Shown here: piece after piece, positions 1 through 8,044 of the stretch
How the letters are laid out: the number at the start of each line of letters is the position of its first letter
Position numbering within the stretch: the stretch's first letter is position 1
NCBI RefSeq assembly: GCF_007990525.1
Contig: NZ_AP019823.1
Span: forward strand, 1,178,001 to 1,242,000
Reading direction: 5' to 3'
From: Leptotrichia hofstadii
Lineage (GTDB): Bacteria > Fusobacteriota > Fusobacteriia > Fusobacteriales > Leptotrichiaceae
Length of the DNA: 64,000 bases
Notes under the pieces: generated by a model
Database searches by the model: none
Seen by the model: only the letters and a program-made list of their open reading frames with translations
Told to the model about the DNA's origin: nothing
Made by a program: the position numbers and the translations under genes

Positions 1-746
1 CGGCAATTACAGGCTATTTGACAGATCCTAGGGAACTGGGAGCGGAAATTATTGTAGAAGAGCCTGAAAAATTTGAAATATCAGATAACTATTTTATTTT
101 CCCAAATTCAAATGAAGAGGAAGCAAAGAAAGAAAGAGAAGCAGTAAAAATCGTAATGGGACCAAACATTAAGCCATTCCCAATTGGAGAAGAGCTGCAG
201 GACAGTATTGCACGTAAAGTTATCTTAAAGACAGGAGATAACATTACAACAGATGATATTTGCCCATCAAATGCCGCATTGCTGCCATTCCGTTCAAATA
301 TTCCAAAATTATCGGAACATTGCTTTGAAACAATAATTCCAGATTTTAAGGAAAGAGCTGAAAAAAATAATGGCGGAATAATTGTCGGTGGAGAAAATTA
401 TGGGCAAGGTTCAAGCCGTGAGCATGCCGCATTATTGCCGCTTTATCTTGGCATAAAGGCGGTTATTGCAAAATCCTTTGCAAGAATACATAAGGCAAAC
501 CTGATAAACAGCGGAATTATACCGTTGGAGTTTGAGAACGTGGAAGATTATGATAAAATTGATGAGTATGATGAATTACAGCTGTCAGACATTCCAAATT
601 CATTGATAAACGGAAGATTTATAATAAAAAATATTACTAAAAATACTGAATTTCCTGCAAAATTCAATGGTTCAGCGAGAGAACTTAAAATCTTAAAATT
701 TGGTGGCTACTTGAAATTTGCGACAAGTGATGAGTTTTTAAGCTAA
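1..746 (+). CDS. acn: Aconitate hydratase, C-terminal part (5' end outside window)
   Basis: Interconverts citrate and isocitrate through cis-aconitate with a [4Fe-4S] cluster. The reading frame is already open at base 3, so only about the last 247 residues are visible. They contain the end of the catalytic core and the swivel domain, including the family motif GQGSSREHAALLP whose Ser-Arg pair lies in the active site, and the conserved ITTDDICPSNAALLPFRSN stretch. The cluster-ligand cysteines lie upstream, outside the window. It is followed by isocitrate dehydrogenase and citrate synthase on the same strand, an oxidative-branch TCA operon that supplies 2-oxoglutarate/glutamate. The 129-base gap to the next gene has no clear terminator. 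Confidence 0.95.
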   Translation, partial: AITGYLTDPRELGAEIIVEEPEKFEISDNYFIFPNSNEEEAKKEREAVKIVMGPNIKPFPIGEELQDSIARKVILKTGDNITTDDICPSNAALLPFRSNIPKLSEHCFETIIPDFKERAEKNNGGIIVGGENYGQGSSREHAALLPLYLGIKAVIAKSFARIHKANLINSGIIPLEFENVEDYDKIDEYDELQLSDIPNSLINGRFIIKNITKNTEFPAKFNGSARELKILKFGGYLKFATSDEFLS

Positions 747-875
747 GATATTTACTTTAGCTTTATTGTTCAAAATCAAGCTGGTAAAAACATAGAAATT
801 GTGAAAGTTAATTTTAATTTTTGAATTTTGAAGTTTTAATCGTATAGAAAAATAAAATAGAAAGAGTGGTTTATT

Positions 876-1877
876 ATGAAGAAAGTTACATTAATACCTG
901 GGGATGGGATTGGATATGAAATATCTGAAAGCTTAGTAGAAATTTTTAAGGCTGCTAAAGTTCCAGTTGAATTTGAAACTGAAAATGCAGGAGCAGATGT
1001 TTATGAGAAAACAGGAGAATTAGTACCAGACAGCCTTTATAAAAGTGTTGAAAAAAATAAAATTGCTATAAAAGGACCGATTACAACACCAATTGGAAAA
1101 GGATTTAGAAGTATAAATGTGTATCTTAGAAAAAAATACGATTTATATACGAATTTTAGGCCATCAAGAAATTTGCCGGGAATTAAAACTCGGTATGACA
1201 ATATTAATTTGGCAATTTTTAGGGAAAATACCGAAGGAATTTATATTGGTGAGGAAAAGTATGAAAATGATGAAAAGACAAGCGCGATTGCCATAAAACG
1301 AATTACAAGAAAAGGAAGCGAACGTATTATAAGAAGTGCATTTGAATATGCAAAAAATAATGGACTTTCCAAAGTTACGGCTGTACACAAGGCAAATATA
1401 CTGAAATTTACAGATGGAATGTTTCTGGAAATTGCAAGGGAAGTTTCAAAAAACTATGAAGGAATTGAGCTGGAAGAACTTATTGTTGATAATATGTGCA
1501 TGCAGCTTGTTACAAATCCAGAAAGATTTAGAGTAATCGTTACGATGAATTTATACGGAGATATTTTATCGGACTTAGTGGCTGGGCTTGTAGGAGGGCT
1601 GGGAGTTGCCCCTGGTGCAAATATAGGAGATGATATAGCTATTTTTGAAGCTGTGCATGGCTCTGCACCGGATATTGCGGGGAAAAATAAGGCAAATCCT
1701 TTGGCATTGCTGCTATCTTCATTAGAAATGCTAAAATATTTAAAGCTGAATGATTTTGCAGAAAATATAGAAAATGCTATTTTAAAGACATTGGAAGAAG
1801 GGTGTAAAACGAAAGATTTGGGTGGAAATGCTGCAACGACTGAATTTACAAAAAAAATTATTGAAAATTTAGGATAG
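876..1877 (+). CDS. icd: NAD-type isocitrate dehydrogenase
   Basis: Oxidative decarboxylation of isocitrate to 2-oxoglutarate. The 333 residues match the short isocitrate/isopropylmalate dehydrogenase family: N-terminal GDGIGYEI, substrate-binding NFRPSRNLPG and FRENTEGIYIG, the family signature NLYGDILSDLVAGLVGGLG around residue 225, and cofactor-site HGSAPDIAGKNKANP. The HGSAPDIAGK form is usual in NAD-dependent enzymes, so NAD is preferred over NADP by inference. Its place between aconitase and citrate synthase argues against 3-isopropylmalate dehydrogenase. The Shine-Dalgarno is weak (GAGTGG). Citrate synthase starts 9 bases after the stop, so the two are probably co-translated. Confidence 0.93.
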   Translation: MKKVTLIPGDGIGYEISESLVEIFKAAKVPVEFETENAGADVYEKTGELVPDSLYKSVEKNKIAIKGPITTPIGKGFRSINVYLRKKYDLYTNFRPSRNLPGIKTRYDNINLAIFRENTEGIYIGEEKYENDEKTSAIAIKRITRKGSERIIRSAFEYAKNNGLSKVTAVHKANILKFTDGMFLEIAREVSKNYEGIELEELIVDNMCMQLVTNPERFRVIVTMNLYGDILSDLVAGLVGGLGVAPGANIGDDIAIFEAVHGSAPDIAGKNKANPLALLLSSLEMLKYLKLNDFAENIENAILKTLEEGCKTKDLGGNAATTEFTKKIIENLG

Positions 1878-1886
1878 GAGGGCATT

Positions 1887-3218
1887 ATGAAAAGTGATTT
1901 TATAAATGAGCTAGGCACGTTATTTAATCAGAATAATTCGATTTCAGACGATATTTACAATAAGCTTGATGTGAAAAGAGGGCTTAGGAATAAAAATGGG
2001 ACAGGGGTTCTGGTTGGATTAACTAAAATTGGATCAGTTTTAGGGTATTCGGTAAACAAAAAAGGAAAAAAGATTCCAGAAAAAGGAAAACTTTATTATA
2101 GGGGAATTTCGATTGACAAACTTGTTAAGCAGTTTGAGGAAGAGAAGACATTTTGCTTTGAAAAAACGATGTTTTTGCTGCTTTTTGGGAAAGTTCCTTC
2201 TAATTTTGAATTAAAGATGTTTGTAAGCACGTTGAAAGAGTACAGGCACTTGCCAGATGAATTTATAGAGGATTTTATCTTGCGAAAACCTAGCACAGAT
2301 ATAATGAATCATCTTCAAAGAGCTGTTTTATGCCTGTACACGTTGGATGAAAATCCGGATGACGTGAGTTTATCAAATTTGATAGATCAGTCTTTAAATT
2401 TAATTGCAAAATTTCCAAGTTTATTAGTATACTGTTATCAGGCATGCAATTACAAGCATTTTAAAAAGAGCTTGATAATTCATAATCCAATGGAGGAATA
2501 CAGCATTGCTGAAAATATTCTTCATATGCTTAGAAGCGACAGCAAATTTACAAAACTGGAATCTGAAATACTGGACTTAATATTGGTTATACATGCAGAA
2601 CACGGTGGTGGAAATAATTCGACATTCACTTCGCACGTAATTTCTTCCACAAGAACAGATACCTATTCTTCAATTTCTGCTTCAATTGGTTCATTAAAAG
2701 GGCCTATGCATGGTGGAGCAAATTCAATGGTTACAAAAATGATAGAAGATATGAAAAAAAATTCAAATCCTTATGATGAAATAAAATTAAAAGAATATTT
2801 GAAAAAAATATTTGAGAAAAAAGCATTTGACAAGACAGGGCGAATTTATGGAATGGGGCATGCAGTTTATACAGTTTCAGACCCACGTGCTGAAATTTTG
2901 AAAAAAAAGGCTTACGAACTGGCAAAGGAAAAAGATGCGCTTGAAGAATTTGAGCTTTTTTCAAATGTTGAAAAATTTACGAAAGAAATTGGGAAAGAAT
3001 TAAAAGGCAAGGATTTTGAAATTTGTGCAAATGTTGATTTGTATTCAGGATTTGTGTATAGACTTCTGAATATCCCGCAAAACATATTTACACCATTATT
3101 TGCATTGTCGAGAATAGCCAGTTGGAATGCACATAGGATGGAGCAGATTCTTGTGGATAAAAAATTGATCCGTCCAGCATACAAGGCAATTGATGAAGAT
3201 GGAAATATATTTTTATAA
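1887..3218 (+). CDS. gltA: Citrate synthase
   Basis: Condenses acetyl-CoA and oxaloacetate to citrate. Visible catalytic elements are HAEHGGGNNSTFTSHV (central helix), the active-site His motif GPMHGGANSMV, the second His motif YGMGHAVYTVSDPRAE, and the C-terminal catalytic Asp region VDLYSGFVYRLLNIP. At 443 residues it belongs to the longer bacterial type with an extended N-terminus (about 60 residues before the core), common in clostridia and fusobacteria. A good Shine-Dalgarno (GGAGGG) precedes the ATG 9 bases after icd. A strong intrinsic terminator follows, so this is the last gene of the acn-icd-gltA unit. No genes for the reductive branch are seen here. Confidence 0.95.
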   Translation: MKSDFINELGTLFNQNNSISDDIYNKLDVKRGLRNKNGTGVLVGLTKIGSVLGYSVNKKGKKIPEKGKLYYRGISIDKLVKQFEEEKTFCFEKTMFLLLFGKVPSNFELKMFVSTLKEYRHLPDEFIEDFILRKPSTDIMNHLQRAVLCLYTLDENPDDVSLSNLIDQSLNLIAKFPSLLVYCYQACNYKHFKKSLIIHNPMEEYSIAENILHMLRSDSKFTKLESEILDLILVIHAEHGGGNNSTFTSHVISSTRTDTYSSISASIGSLKGPMHGGANSMVTKMIEDMKKNSNPYDEIKLKEYLKKIFEKKAFDKTGRIYGMGHAVYTVSDPRAEILKKKAYELAKEKDALEEFELFSNVEKFTKEIGKELKGKDFEICANVDLYSGFVYRLLNIPQNIFTPLFALSRIASWNAHRMEQILVDKKLIRPAYKAIDEDGNIFL

Positions 3219-3231
3219 TTATTTTTTTAGA

Positions 3232-3262
3232 ACAGGGAGAAAATTTTATTCTCCTTGTTTTT
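3232..3262 (+). terminator. Rho-independent terminator after gltA
   Basis: A 10-bp stem ACAGGGAGAA / TTCTCCTTGT (one G-T wobble) with a 7-base loop is followed by a short T-run. It sits 13 bases after the gltA stop and closes the TCA operon. Confidence 0.85.
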
Positions 3263-3277
3263 ATATGTTTTTTGCCA

Positions 3278-3306
3278 TTGTCATTTTGCAATTTATGGGC
3301 TATAAT
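3278..3306 (+). promoter_or_regulatory. Sigma70-type promoter for the GntR gene
   Basis: TTGTCA, 17-base spacer, TATAAT, ending 32 bases before the chosen GTG start. It lies directly after the gltA terminator, so the regulator and perhaps the two-component genes start here. Confidence 0.7.
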
Positions 3307-3338
3307 AAAATTGATATTTCTTGAAAGGAGATATGCCT

Positions 3339-4043
3339 GTGAGCAAATATAAAGAAGTTTATAATGATATAAAAGAAAAAATAACAAATGGGACATTCAA
3401 GGCTGGGGAATTTTTAAAAAGTGAATCAGATTTGGCACATAAATATTCGTATTCTAAAGATACTATAAGAAAAGCACTTTCCATGCTTGAATTAGATGGA
3501 TATATTCAAAAAATAAAAGGTAAAAATTCCATGGTTTTAGAAAATGGACGTTTTAAAAATAGCTTATCAAACTTGAGAACTTCAAAAGAACTTAATAAAA
3601 TTGAAAATATTGATATTCATACTAACTTAATTGAAATGGAAGTTGTTAGTGGAATTAAGGAAATTATGGATGTTTTTGAAGTGTCTGCTGATGTTTCATT
3701 TTACAAGGTTTCACGTACTCGTGTACTGGATGGGGAAGCACTTGAGTATGAAATTACATATTTGGATAAAAGAGTTGTACCTTTCTTGGATAAAAAAATT
3801 GCTGAAAGTTCAATTTATAATTATCTGGAAAAAAAATTACATTTAAAAATATCGCATTCACGAAGGGAAATAAAATTTAGATATGCTACTGAAGATGAAA
3901 AAAAATACATGGATTTAAAAAATTTTGATTCAGTTGTTGTTATAGAAAGCCATACATACTTATCTAATGGAACTTTATTTCAATATGGTATAAATTCTTA
4001 TAGACCTGATAAATTTGCTTTTTCAACAGTAGCCAAAAGATAA
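3339..4043 (+). CDS. GntR-family (HutC/UTRA) regulator, TreR-like
   Basis: Sugar-responsive transcription factor. The GTG at 3339 is chosen as start: GAAAGGAG lies 8 bases upstream, whereas the ATG at 3333 is only 2 bases from it. This gives a 234-residue protein beginning SKYKEVYNDIKEKI, typical of the subfamily. Residues about 1-65 form the winged HTH (SYSKDTIRKALSMLELDGYI). Residues about 80-230 form a UTRA effector domain (FYKVSRTRVLDGEALEYEITY). The closest resemblance I recognise is TreR, the trehalose-6-phosphate-responsive repressor, but no trehalose gene lies nearby, so the ligand and targets are open. It is followed 37 bases later by a response regulator. Confidence 0.85.
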   Translation: MSKYKEVYNDIKEKITNGTFKAGEFLKSESDLAHKYSYSKDTIRKALSMLELDGYIQKIKGKNSMVLENGRFKNSLSNLRTSKELNKIENIDIHTNLIEMEVVSGIKEIMDVFEVSADVSFYKVSRTRVLDGEALEYEITYLDKRVVPFLDKKIAESSIYNYLEKKLHLKISHSRREIKFRYATEDEKKYMDLKNFDSVVVIESHTYLSNGTLFQYGINSYRPDKFAFSTVAKR

Positions 4044-4080
4044 CGCTGTTAGAAAAAATTGTAAGGAGGTTTTTTGAAAA

Positions 4081-4764
4081 ATGAGAATTTTAGTAATTGA
4101 AGATGAAAAAAATTTGAATGATATAATTGTAAAAAAGCTGGTATTGGAAAAATATTGTGTAGATAGCTGTCTTAATGGAAAAGATGCGCTTGATTATATT
4201 TTTTCTGTTGAGTATGATGCCATTGTTTCTGACATTATGCTTCCAGGAATAGATGGATTTGAAATTTTGAGAAGAATAAGGGAGAAGGGGATAAAAACGC
4301 CAGTTTTACTTCTTACTGCAAGAGATGGGATAGAAGACAGGGTAAAAGGGCTTGACTATGGAGCCGACGACTATCTTGTAAAACCGTTTGCCTTTGACGA
4401 GCTTATGGCTAGAGTAAGGGTTCTTTTACGTAGAAATCCCTCGACTAATAATTCCAATGCAAGTAATGTTTTTTCAATTGCAAATTTAACTGTTAATTGC
4501 AATTCTCACGATGTTTTTCGAGATAAGACACCAATAAAGCTGTCAACTAGGGAATTTACAATTTTGGAATACATGATCAGGAATAAGGAACGTGTGCTTT
4601 CAAGAGAGCAAATTGAGCAGCATATTTGGAATTACGATTATGAGGGCGGTACAAATGTTATTGATGTTTATATCAGATATTTAAGAAGAAAAATTGACAA
4701 GGATTTTGAACCTAAATTAATTCATACAATCCGTGGGGTTGGATATGTGTTAAAGGCTGAATAG
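4081..4764 (+). CDS. OmpR/PhoB-family response regulator
   Basis: Cytoplasmic DNA-binding output of a two-component system, 227 residues. The receiver domain (1-115) has the acidic pair in VIEDEKN, the phospho-acceptor Asp in IVSDIMLPGIDGFEIL (about residue 53), the Thr switch in LLLTARDG and Lys in LVKPFAFDEL. The C-terminal winged helix (about 130-225) has LSTREFTILEYMIRNKERVLS and the recognition-wing end IHTIRGVGYVLKAE. The start has AAGGAGG about 12 bases upstream. The sensor kinase follows 37 bases later; the two exported PepSY proteins downstream are plausible regulon members. Confidence 0.95.
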   Translation: MRILVIEDEKNLNDIIVKKLVLEKYCVDSCLNGKDALDYIFSVEYDAIVSDIMLPGIDGFEILRRIREKGIKTPVLLLTARDGIEDRVKGLDYGADDYLVKPFAFDELMARVRVLLRRNPSTNNSNASNVFSIANLTVNCNSHDVFRDKTPIKLSTREFTILEYMIRNKERVLSREQIEQHIWNYDYEGGTNVIDVYIRYLRRKIDKDFEPKLIHTIRGVGYVLKAE

Positions 4765-4801
4765 GTTTTAAATCTTAAATAAAAAGGAATAGAAATAAAC
4801 A

Positions 4802-6157
4802 ATGAAAAGATTTTTTAATAACAGTTCGATAAAGTTGAAAATTGGATTATGGTACATGGGAATTATGATTCTGCTTGTATTTTCGTCGCTGGCTATAGTT
4901 TTTTATATAAGCGAAAATATTATCCATTCAAGTGTACGAACTTATCTAAAAGATGTTGTAATTCATAGGCTTGACTATTTGACTATAAAAAATGGGGAAA
5001 TTATAATTGACAGCAACTTTGATACAATGATTCAGAATGTGGAAATTGCCATTTATGATAAGGATTTCAAGTTTCTTTACGGAAATTCGCCAAATGGCTT
5101 TGAGATGGATAACAGGAAGTCAAAGGATGATAAAATTATGATTATAAGAAGCAATAATCAGAAATGGTATGTCTATAACAAGACAATTGAGCTTGGAAGT
5201 TATGGAAAAGTATGGATTCGAGGAGTAATGCCTAATATTGGGCAAGCAAGCGCCATTGAAACGGTTATTCAGATTTCCTTTGTAATTTTGCCGTTTTTTC
5301 TTATACTTTCAGCAATTGGAGGCTACATTATTACCAAAAATGCCTTTACACCGATTGAAAAGATTAGAAGAATTGCAGAAAAAATCAATGAGGGAAATGA
5401 CTTGTCACAGCGAATAAATCTTGGAAAAGGAGATGATGAGCTTCATACGCTTGCAAATACCTTTGATGTGATGTTTGACAGGCTTCAGACATCCTTTGAG
5501 AATGAAGTCCAGTTTACTTCTGATGTTTCGCATGAGTTAAGAACGCCAATTACAGTAATTCTGACGCAGGCAGAGTATGGAAAAGGCTATATAAGTTCGG
5601 TTGAAGAGGCACAGAAATCCTTTGGAATTATTGAAAAAGAAGGGCAGAAAATGTCAAAACTGGTATCACAATTACTAACTTTAGCAAGAATGGAACGGGG
5701 AAGACAAAAGCTGAATCTTGAGAACATTAATTTAAGCGAACTAATCGAAATGACTGTTGAAACTCAGACTTTAAGCGCAAAAAGTAAAAATATAAAATTT
5801 ATCACAAAAATAATGCCTGAAATTTATGCAAATATTGATGAAATGATGATTATGCGAGTTTTTACAAATCTAATTTCAAATGCAATTTCGTATGGAAAAC
5901 AGAACGGAACAGTTACCGTTGAACTTTTTTTGAAAGAAGATAAAATTATAAGCAAAATTTCAGATGACGGAATAGGCATTTCAGAAGACAAGCTGGATAA
6001 GATATGGCTGAGATTTTATCAAGTAGATCCGTCTAAAAATGGAGATAATTCAGGACTCGGGCTTTCAATGGTAAAAAAGATTGTGGAACTGCATAAAGGG
6101 GAAATTTTTGTGGAAAGTGAACTTGGGAAAGGGACAACTTTTACAATAATTTTATAA
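4802..6157 (+). CDS. Membrane sensor histidine kinase
   Basis: Autophosphorylating sensor partnering the preceding response regulator, 451 residues. Order: transmembrane helix about 16-36, extracytoplasmic sensor about 37-154 without cysteines or a recognisable ligand domain, transmembrane helix about 155-177, HAMP about 178-230, HisKA with DVSHELRTPI (phospho-acceptor His about 244), then HATPase_c with the N box FTNLISNAISY, G1 DDGIGI and G2 GLGLSMVKKIVE. All catalytic boxes are intact. The architecture is like CusS/ArlS-type kinases. No strong ribosome site is seen before the ATG, which suggests coupling to the regulator. Confidence 0.95.
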   Translation: MKRFFNNSSIKLKIGLWYMGIMILLVFSSLAIVFYISENIIHSSVRTYLKDVVIHRLDYLTIKNGEIIIDSNFDTMIQNVEIAIYDKDFKFLYGNSPNGFEMDNRKSKDDKIMIIRSNNQKWYVYNKTIELGSYGKVWIRGVMPNIGQASAIETVIQISFVILPFFLILSAIGGYIITKNAFTPIEKIRRIAEKINEGNDLSQRINLGKGDDELHTLANTFDVMFDRLQTSFENEVQFTSDVSHELRTPITVILTQAEYGKGYISSVEEAQKSFGIIEKEGQKMSKLVSQLLTLARMERGRQKLNLENINLSELIEMTVETQTLSAKSKNIKFITKIMPEIYANIDEMMIMRVFTNLISNAISYGKQNGTVTVELFLKEDKIISKISDDGIGISEDKLDKIWLRFYQVDPSKNGDNSGLGLSMVKKIVELHKGEIFVESELGKGTTFTIIL

Positions 6158-6504
6158 AATCTGAAAAAATCAAAAAAATTTTTACACTCTAAAATAGTGA
6201 TAAATAGTGGACAATATGCAAAACTGAAAAAATTTTTTTTAAAAAATGTAAAAAAATTAAAAGTTCTCATTTTTCTTTAATGTTTATATGGTACTATTAT
6301 CTTGTCAGAAGGAGACGGACAATAGTTCAATTTTAGAACAAATTACTCGAGTAAAAAATAATCAGTAAATTACTGTGAAAAAATGAAAAAATTAGTTAGT
6401 TATCAATTCAGAAAGGAAAGGAGGGAACTTGTCAGGTAATTGTATATTGAAGAAAAAAGAGAAATAAATATTAGACAGAATTAAAAAGAAGGGGATGAAA
6501 AGCT
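6158..6504 (+). other. Intergenic leader before the PepSY genes
   Basis: This 347-base gap has no credible long gene. It holds a possible -10 (TACTAT, about 6290) without a good -35, two copies of CTTGTCAG (about 6302 and 6429), and two purine-rich Shine-Dalgarno-like sites (AAGGAGA about 6310; AAAGGAGGG about 6417) that are not followed by an ATG. The second precedes a TTG that could start only a 12-codon peptide. A long untranslated leader for the PepSY genes is the simplest reading. The weak -35 would fit activation by the OmpR-type regulator upstream. Confidence 0.4.
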
Positions 6505-6792
6505 ATGATGAAAAACAAATTACTAATATCAATGTTATCTGGAGTTTTAATTATCAATATAATGAGTTTTTCGGCTATGAAGGATCGTAAAAAAATACCA
6601 GCGGTAAAAGCGAAACAAATAGCTCTAGCTAGAATCCCCGGAGCAACATTTGCAAATGTCCTGGAATTTGATTCAGGAAACAGCAAATTTTACAAAGGGC
6701 AGATTAATTACAGAAATACTGTCTACAATTTTGAAATAGATGTCTATACTGGAAAGATTATTAATTGGAGTGAAGAAAAAAGTAATAGATAA
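6505..6792 (+). CDS. Small exported PepSY-domain protein
   Basis: A 95-residue protein with an N-terminal hydrophobic signal/anchor (about residues 5-22, LLISMLSGVLIINIMSF) followed by one PepSY repeat: AKQIALARIPGATFANV, then the strand pair ending YNFEIDVYTGKIINW. PepSY domains are usually extracytoplasmic and thought to inhibit or modulate proteases or sense the envelope. There is no lipobox Cys. The start could be the ATG at 6505 or the one at 6508. It pairs with the next PepSY gene and follows a two-component system, an arrangement common in Firmicutes and Fusobacteria. Confidence 0.8.
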   Translation: MMKNKLLISMLSGVLIINIMSFSAMKDRKKIPAVKAKQIALARIPGATFANVLEFDSGNSKFYKGQINYRNTVYNFEIDVYTGKIINWSEEKSNR

Positions 6793-6821
6793 AAATAAAA
6801 AAGAGTTTATGGAGAAAAAAT

Positions 6822-7178
6822 ATGATAGATAAAAAAATAATAAAAAAGGGAAATTTAAATTATACAATTACACTGATGGTTTTCTTGCTTTCTGTCAACC
6901 TTTTGGCAAAAGGAAACACTAACTATGTTAAAAAGGAGAAATTAGTTCCGATGGTAAACATAAAAACATCCAACGGACAGATAACGCCAAGCAGGGCAAA
7001 GGAAATCGCATTGGGACACGCTGGAGTCTCAGAAGGTTCAGCTAATTTTAAAAAAATAAAATTAGATAATAAAAATGGAAGACCTGCCTATGAAATAGAG
7101 TTTATCGCAAATAATTCCAGATACGAATTTAGCATTGATGCTGGAAATGGCTCAATTATAAAATTTGAAAAGAGATAA
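6822..7178 (+). CDS. Second small exported PepSY-like protein
   Basis: A 118-residue paralogue of the preceding gene. It has a basic N-terminus (MIDKKIIKKGN), a hydrophobic segment about residues 14-29 (YTITLMVFLLSVNLLA) acting as signal peptide, a short linker, then a PepSY repeat from about 50 (ITPSRAKEIALGHAGV) to the end (YEFSIDAGNGSIIKFEKR). Two PepSY proteins behind a sensor kinase suggest that their products act in the periplasm on the same signal or are its output. That role is inferred. A strong terminator follows. Confidence 0.75.
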   Translation: MIDKKIIKKGNLNYTITLMVFLLSVNLLAKGNTNYVKKEKLVPMVNIKTSNGQITPSRAKEIALGHAGVSEGSANFKKIKLDNKNGRPAYEIEFIANNSRYEFSIDAGNGSIIKFEKR

Positions 7179-7187
7179 AATAAAAAT

Positions 7188-7232
7188 AAAGACTATATGG
7201 AAAATTAATAATAATCTATATAGTCTTTTTAT
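7188..7232 (+). terminator. Rho-independent terminator after the PepSY genes
   Basis: A perfect 11-bp stem AAAGACTATAT / ATATAGTCTTT is separated by 19 bases and followed by TTTTT. It begins 9 bases after the stop of the second PepSY gene. Confidence 0.85.
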
Positions 7233-7475
7233 AATATTTAAATTCTATGGTGTTTTGTACTATTTCCCATTTAAATAGCAGAAATCAGAAAATTCATGAA
7301 ATTAAAGCCTTTTTTACAAGATTATATTATTATATGATCTATGGAGCTATTAAAATATCTTTTAATTAAATTCAATCATTAAGTATCCATATAAGGGATT
7401 TTTATTTAGATTTTAAAAAATTGCTTATTATTAATAAATATTTTTTCATAATCTTATGTTTTTTCTTTTTATAAG

Positions 7476-7580
7476 GCAAGGGAAATCAGTCGCCATTTCC
7501 CTTGCAACCCTGGCTCGTCTAAGCATTTTTTTGAAATAAAAACGAAACTCGCTAACGCTCAGACAACCGTTTTTATTCCA
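7476..7580 (-). repeat. Dispersed hairpin repeat, copy A
   Basis: Read on the minus strand this has a TGTCTGAGCG...AGCGAGTTT block, a T-rich spacer, a GGGTTGC block, and then a terminal hairpin at 7505-7476 with an 11-bp stem GCAAGGGAAAT / ATTTCCCTTGC and the 8-base loop GGCGACTG. The same module order occurs in copy B on the plus strand at 7660-7812, so A and B form an inverted pair with hairpins outermost. The 7233-8044 gap holds these two copies and otherwise AT-rich sequence in which I see no gene. Confidence 0.65.
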
Positions 7581-7659
7581 AAAAAATCACGACATTCTAT
7601 ACTAAATTATAGAGATTATTATATTTAAATTCTAGACTTTTGTATTTAGAAAATATTAA

Positions 7660-7812
7660 ATAAGCAAAATTTCGTTAAAGGAAAAATAACTGTTTGAGCG
7701 TAGTTTTACGAAGCGAGTTTTATTTTTTCTTTATAAGAAAGTTTTGCGTGAGCGGGGTTGTAAGGGCATGGCGTTTGATGCCCTTACGTTACAAAAAAAT
7801 TGAATAAAAAAA
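7660..7812 (+). repeat. Dispersed hairpin repeat, copy B
   Basis: Blocks in order: AAGCAAAATTTCGTTAAAGG, CTGTTTGAGCG, ACGAAGCGAGTTTTAT, ATAAGAAAGTTTTGCGTGAG, CGGGGTTGTAAGGG. The closing hairpin at 7760-7787 has stem GTAAGGGCAT / ATGCCCTTAC and loop GGCGTTTG, followed by GTTACAAAAAAATTGAA. Most of these blocks recur, in reverse, at 31678-31926, and the hairpin with its tail recurs at 42889. No open reading frame spans it. It is probably a non-coding mobile or structural repeat. Confidence 0.7.
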
Positions 7813-8044
7813 TAGAAAAACTATTATTAATCATAATACTTATAAATTAAATTATAAAAGTTCTTAAGATAGATACTTAAAAATTAATTATATGATTTGA
7901 TTACTACTTTTTAATGGTATTTAGTATTAAATAATAAAGCAGAGTTATTATAAGTTTTTTTTTTCAAGGTTAAATAGTTTATCAGTTAAATAAAAGATAA
8001 TTTTTTTGAAAAGAGCTTCGTATTAATCTTATTCTAGCTGTAAA

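Noticed and set aside
1454-1918. 154-codon minus-strand frame opposite icd
   Set aside because: It is the shadow of a conserved dehydrogenase gene and has a skewed Ser/Phe/Ile composition.
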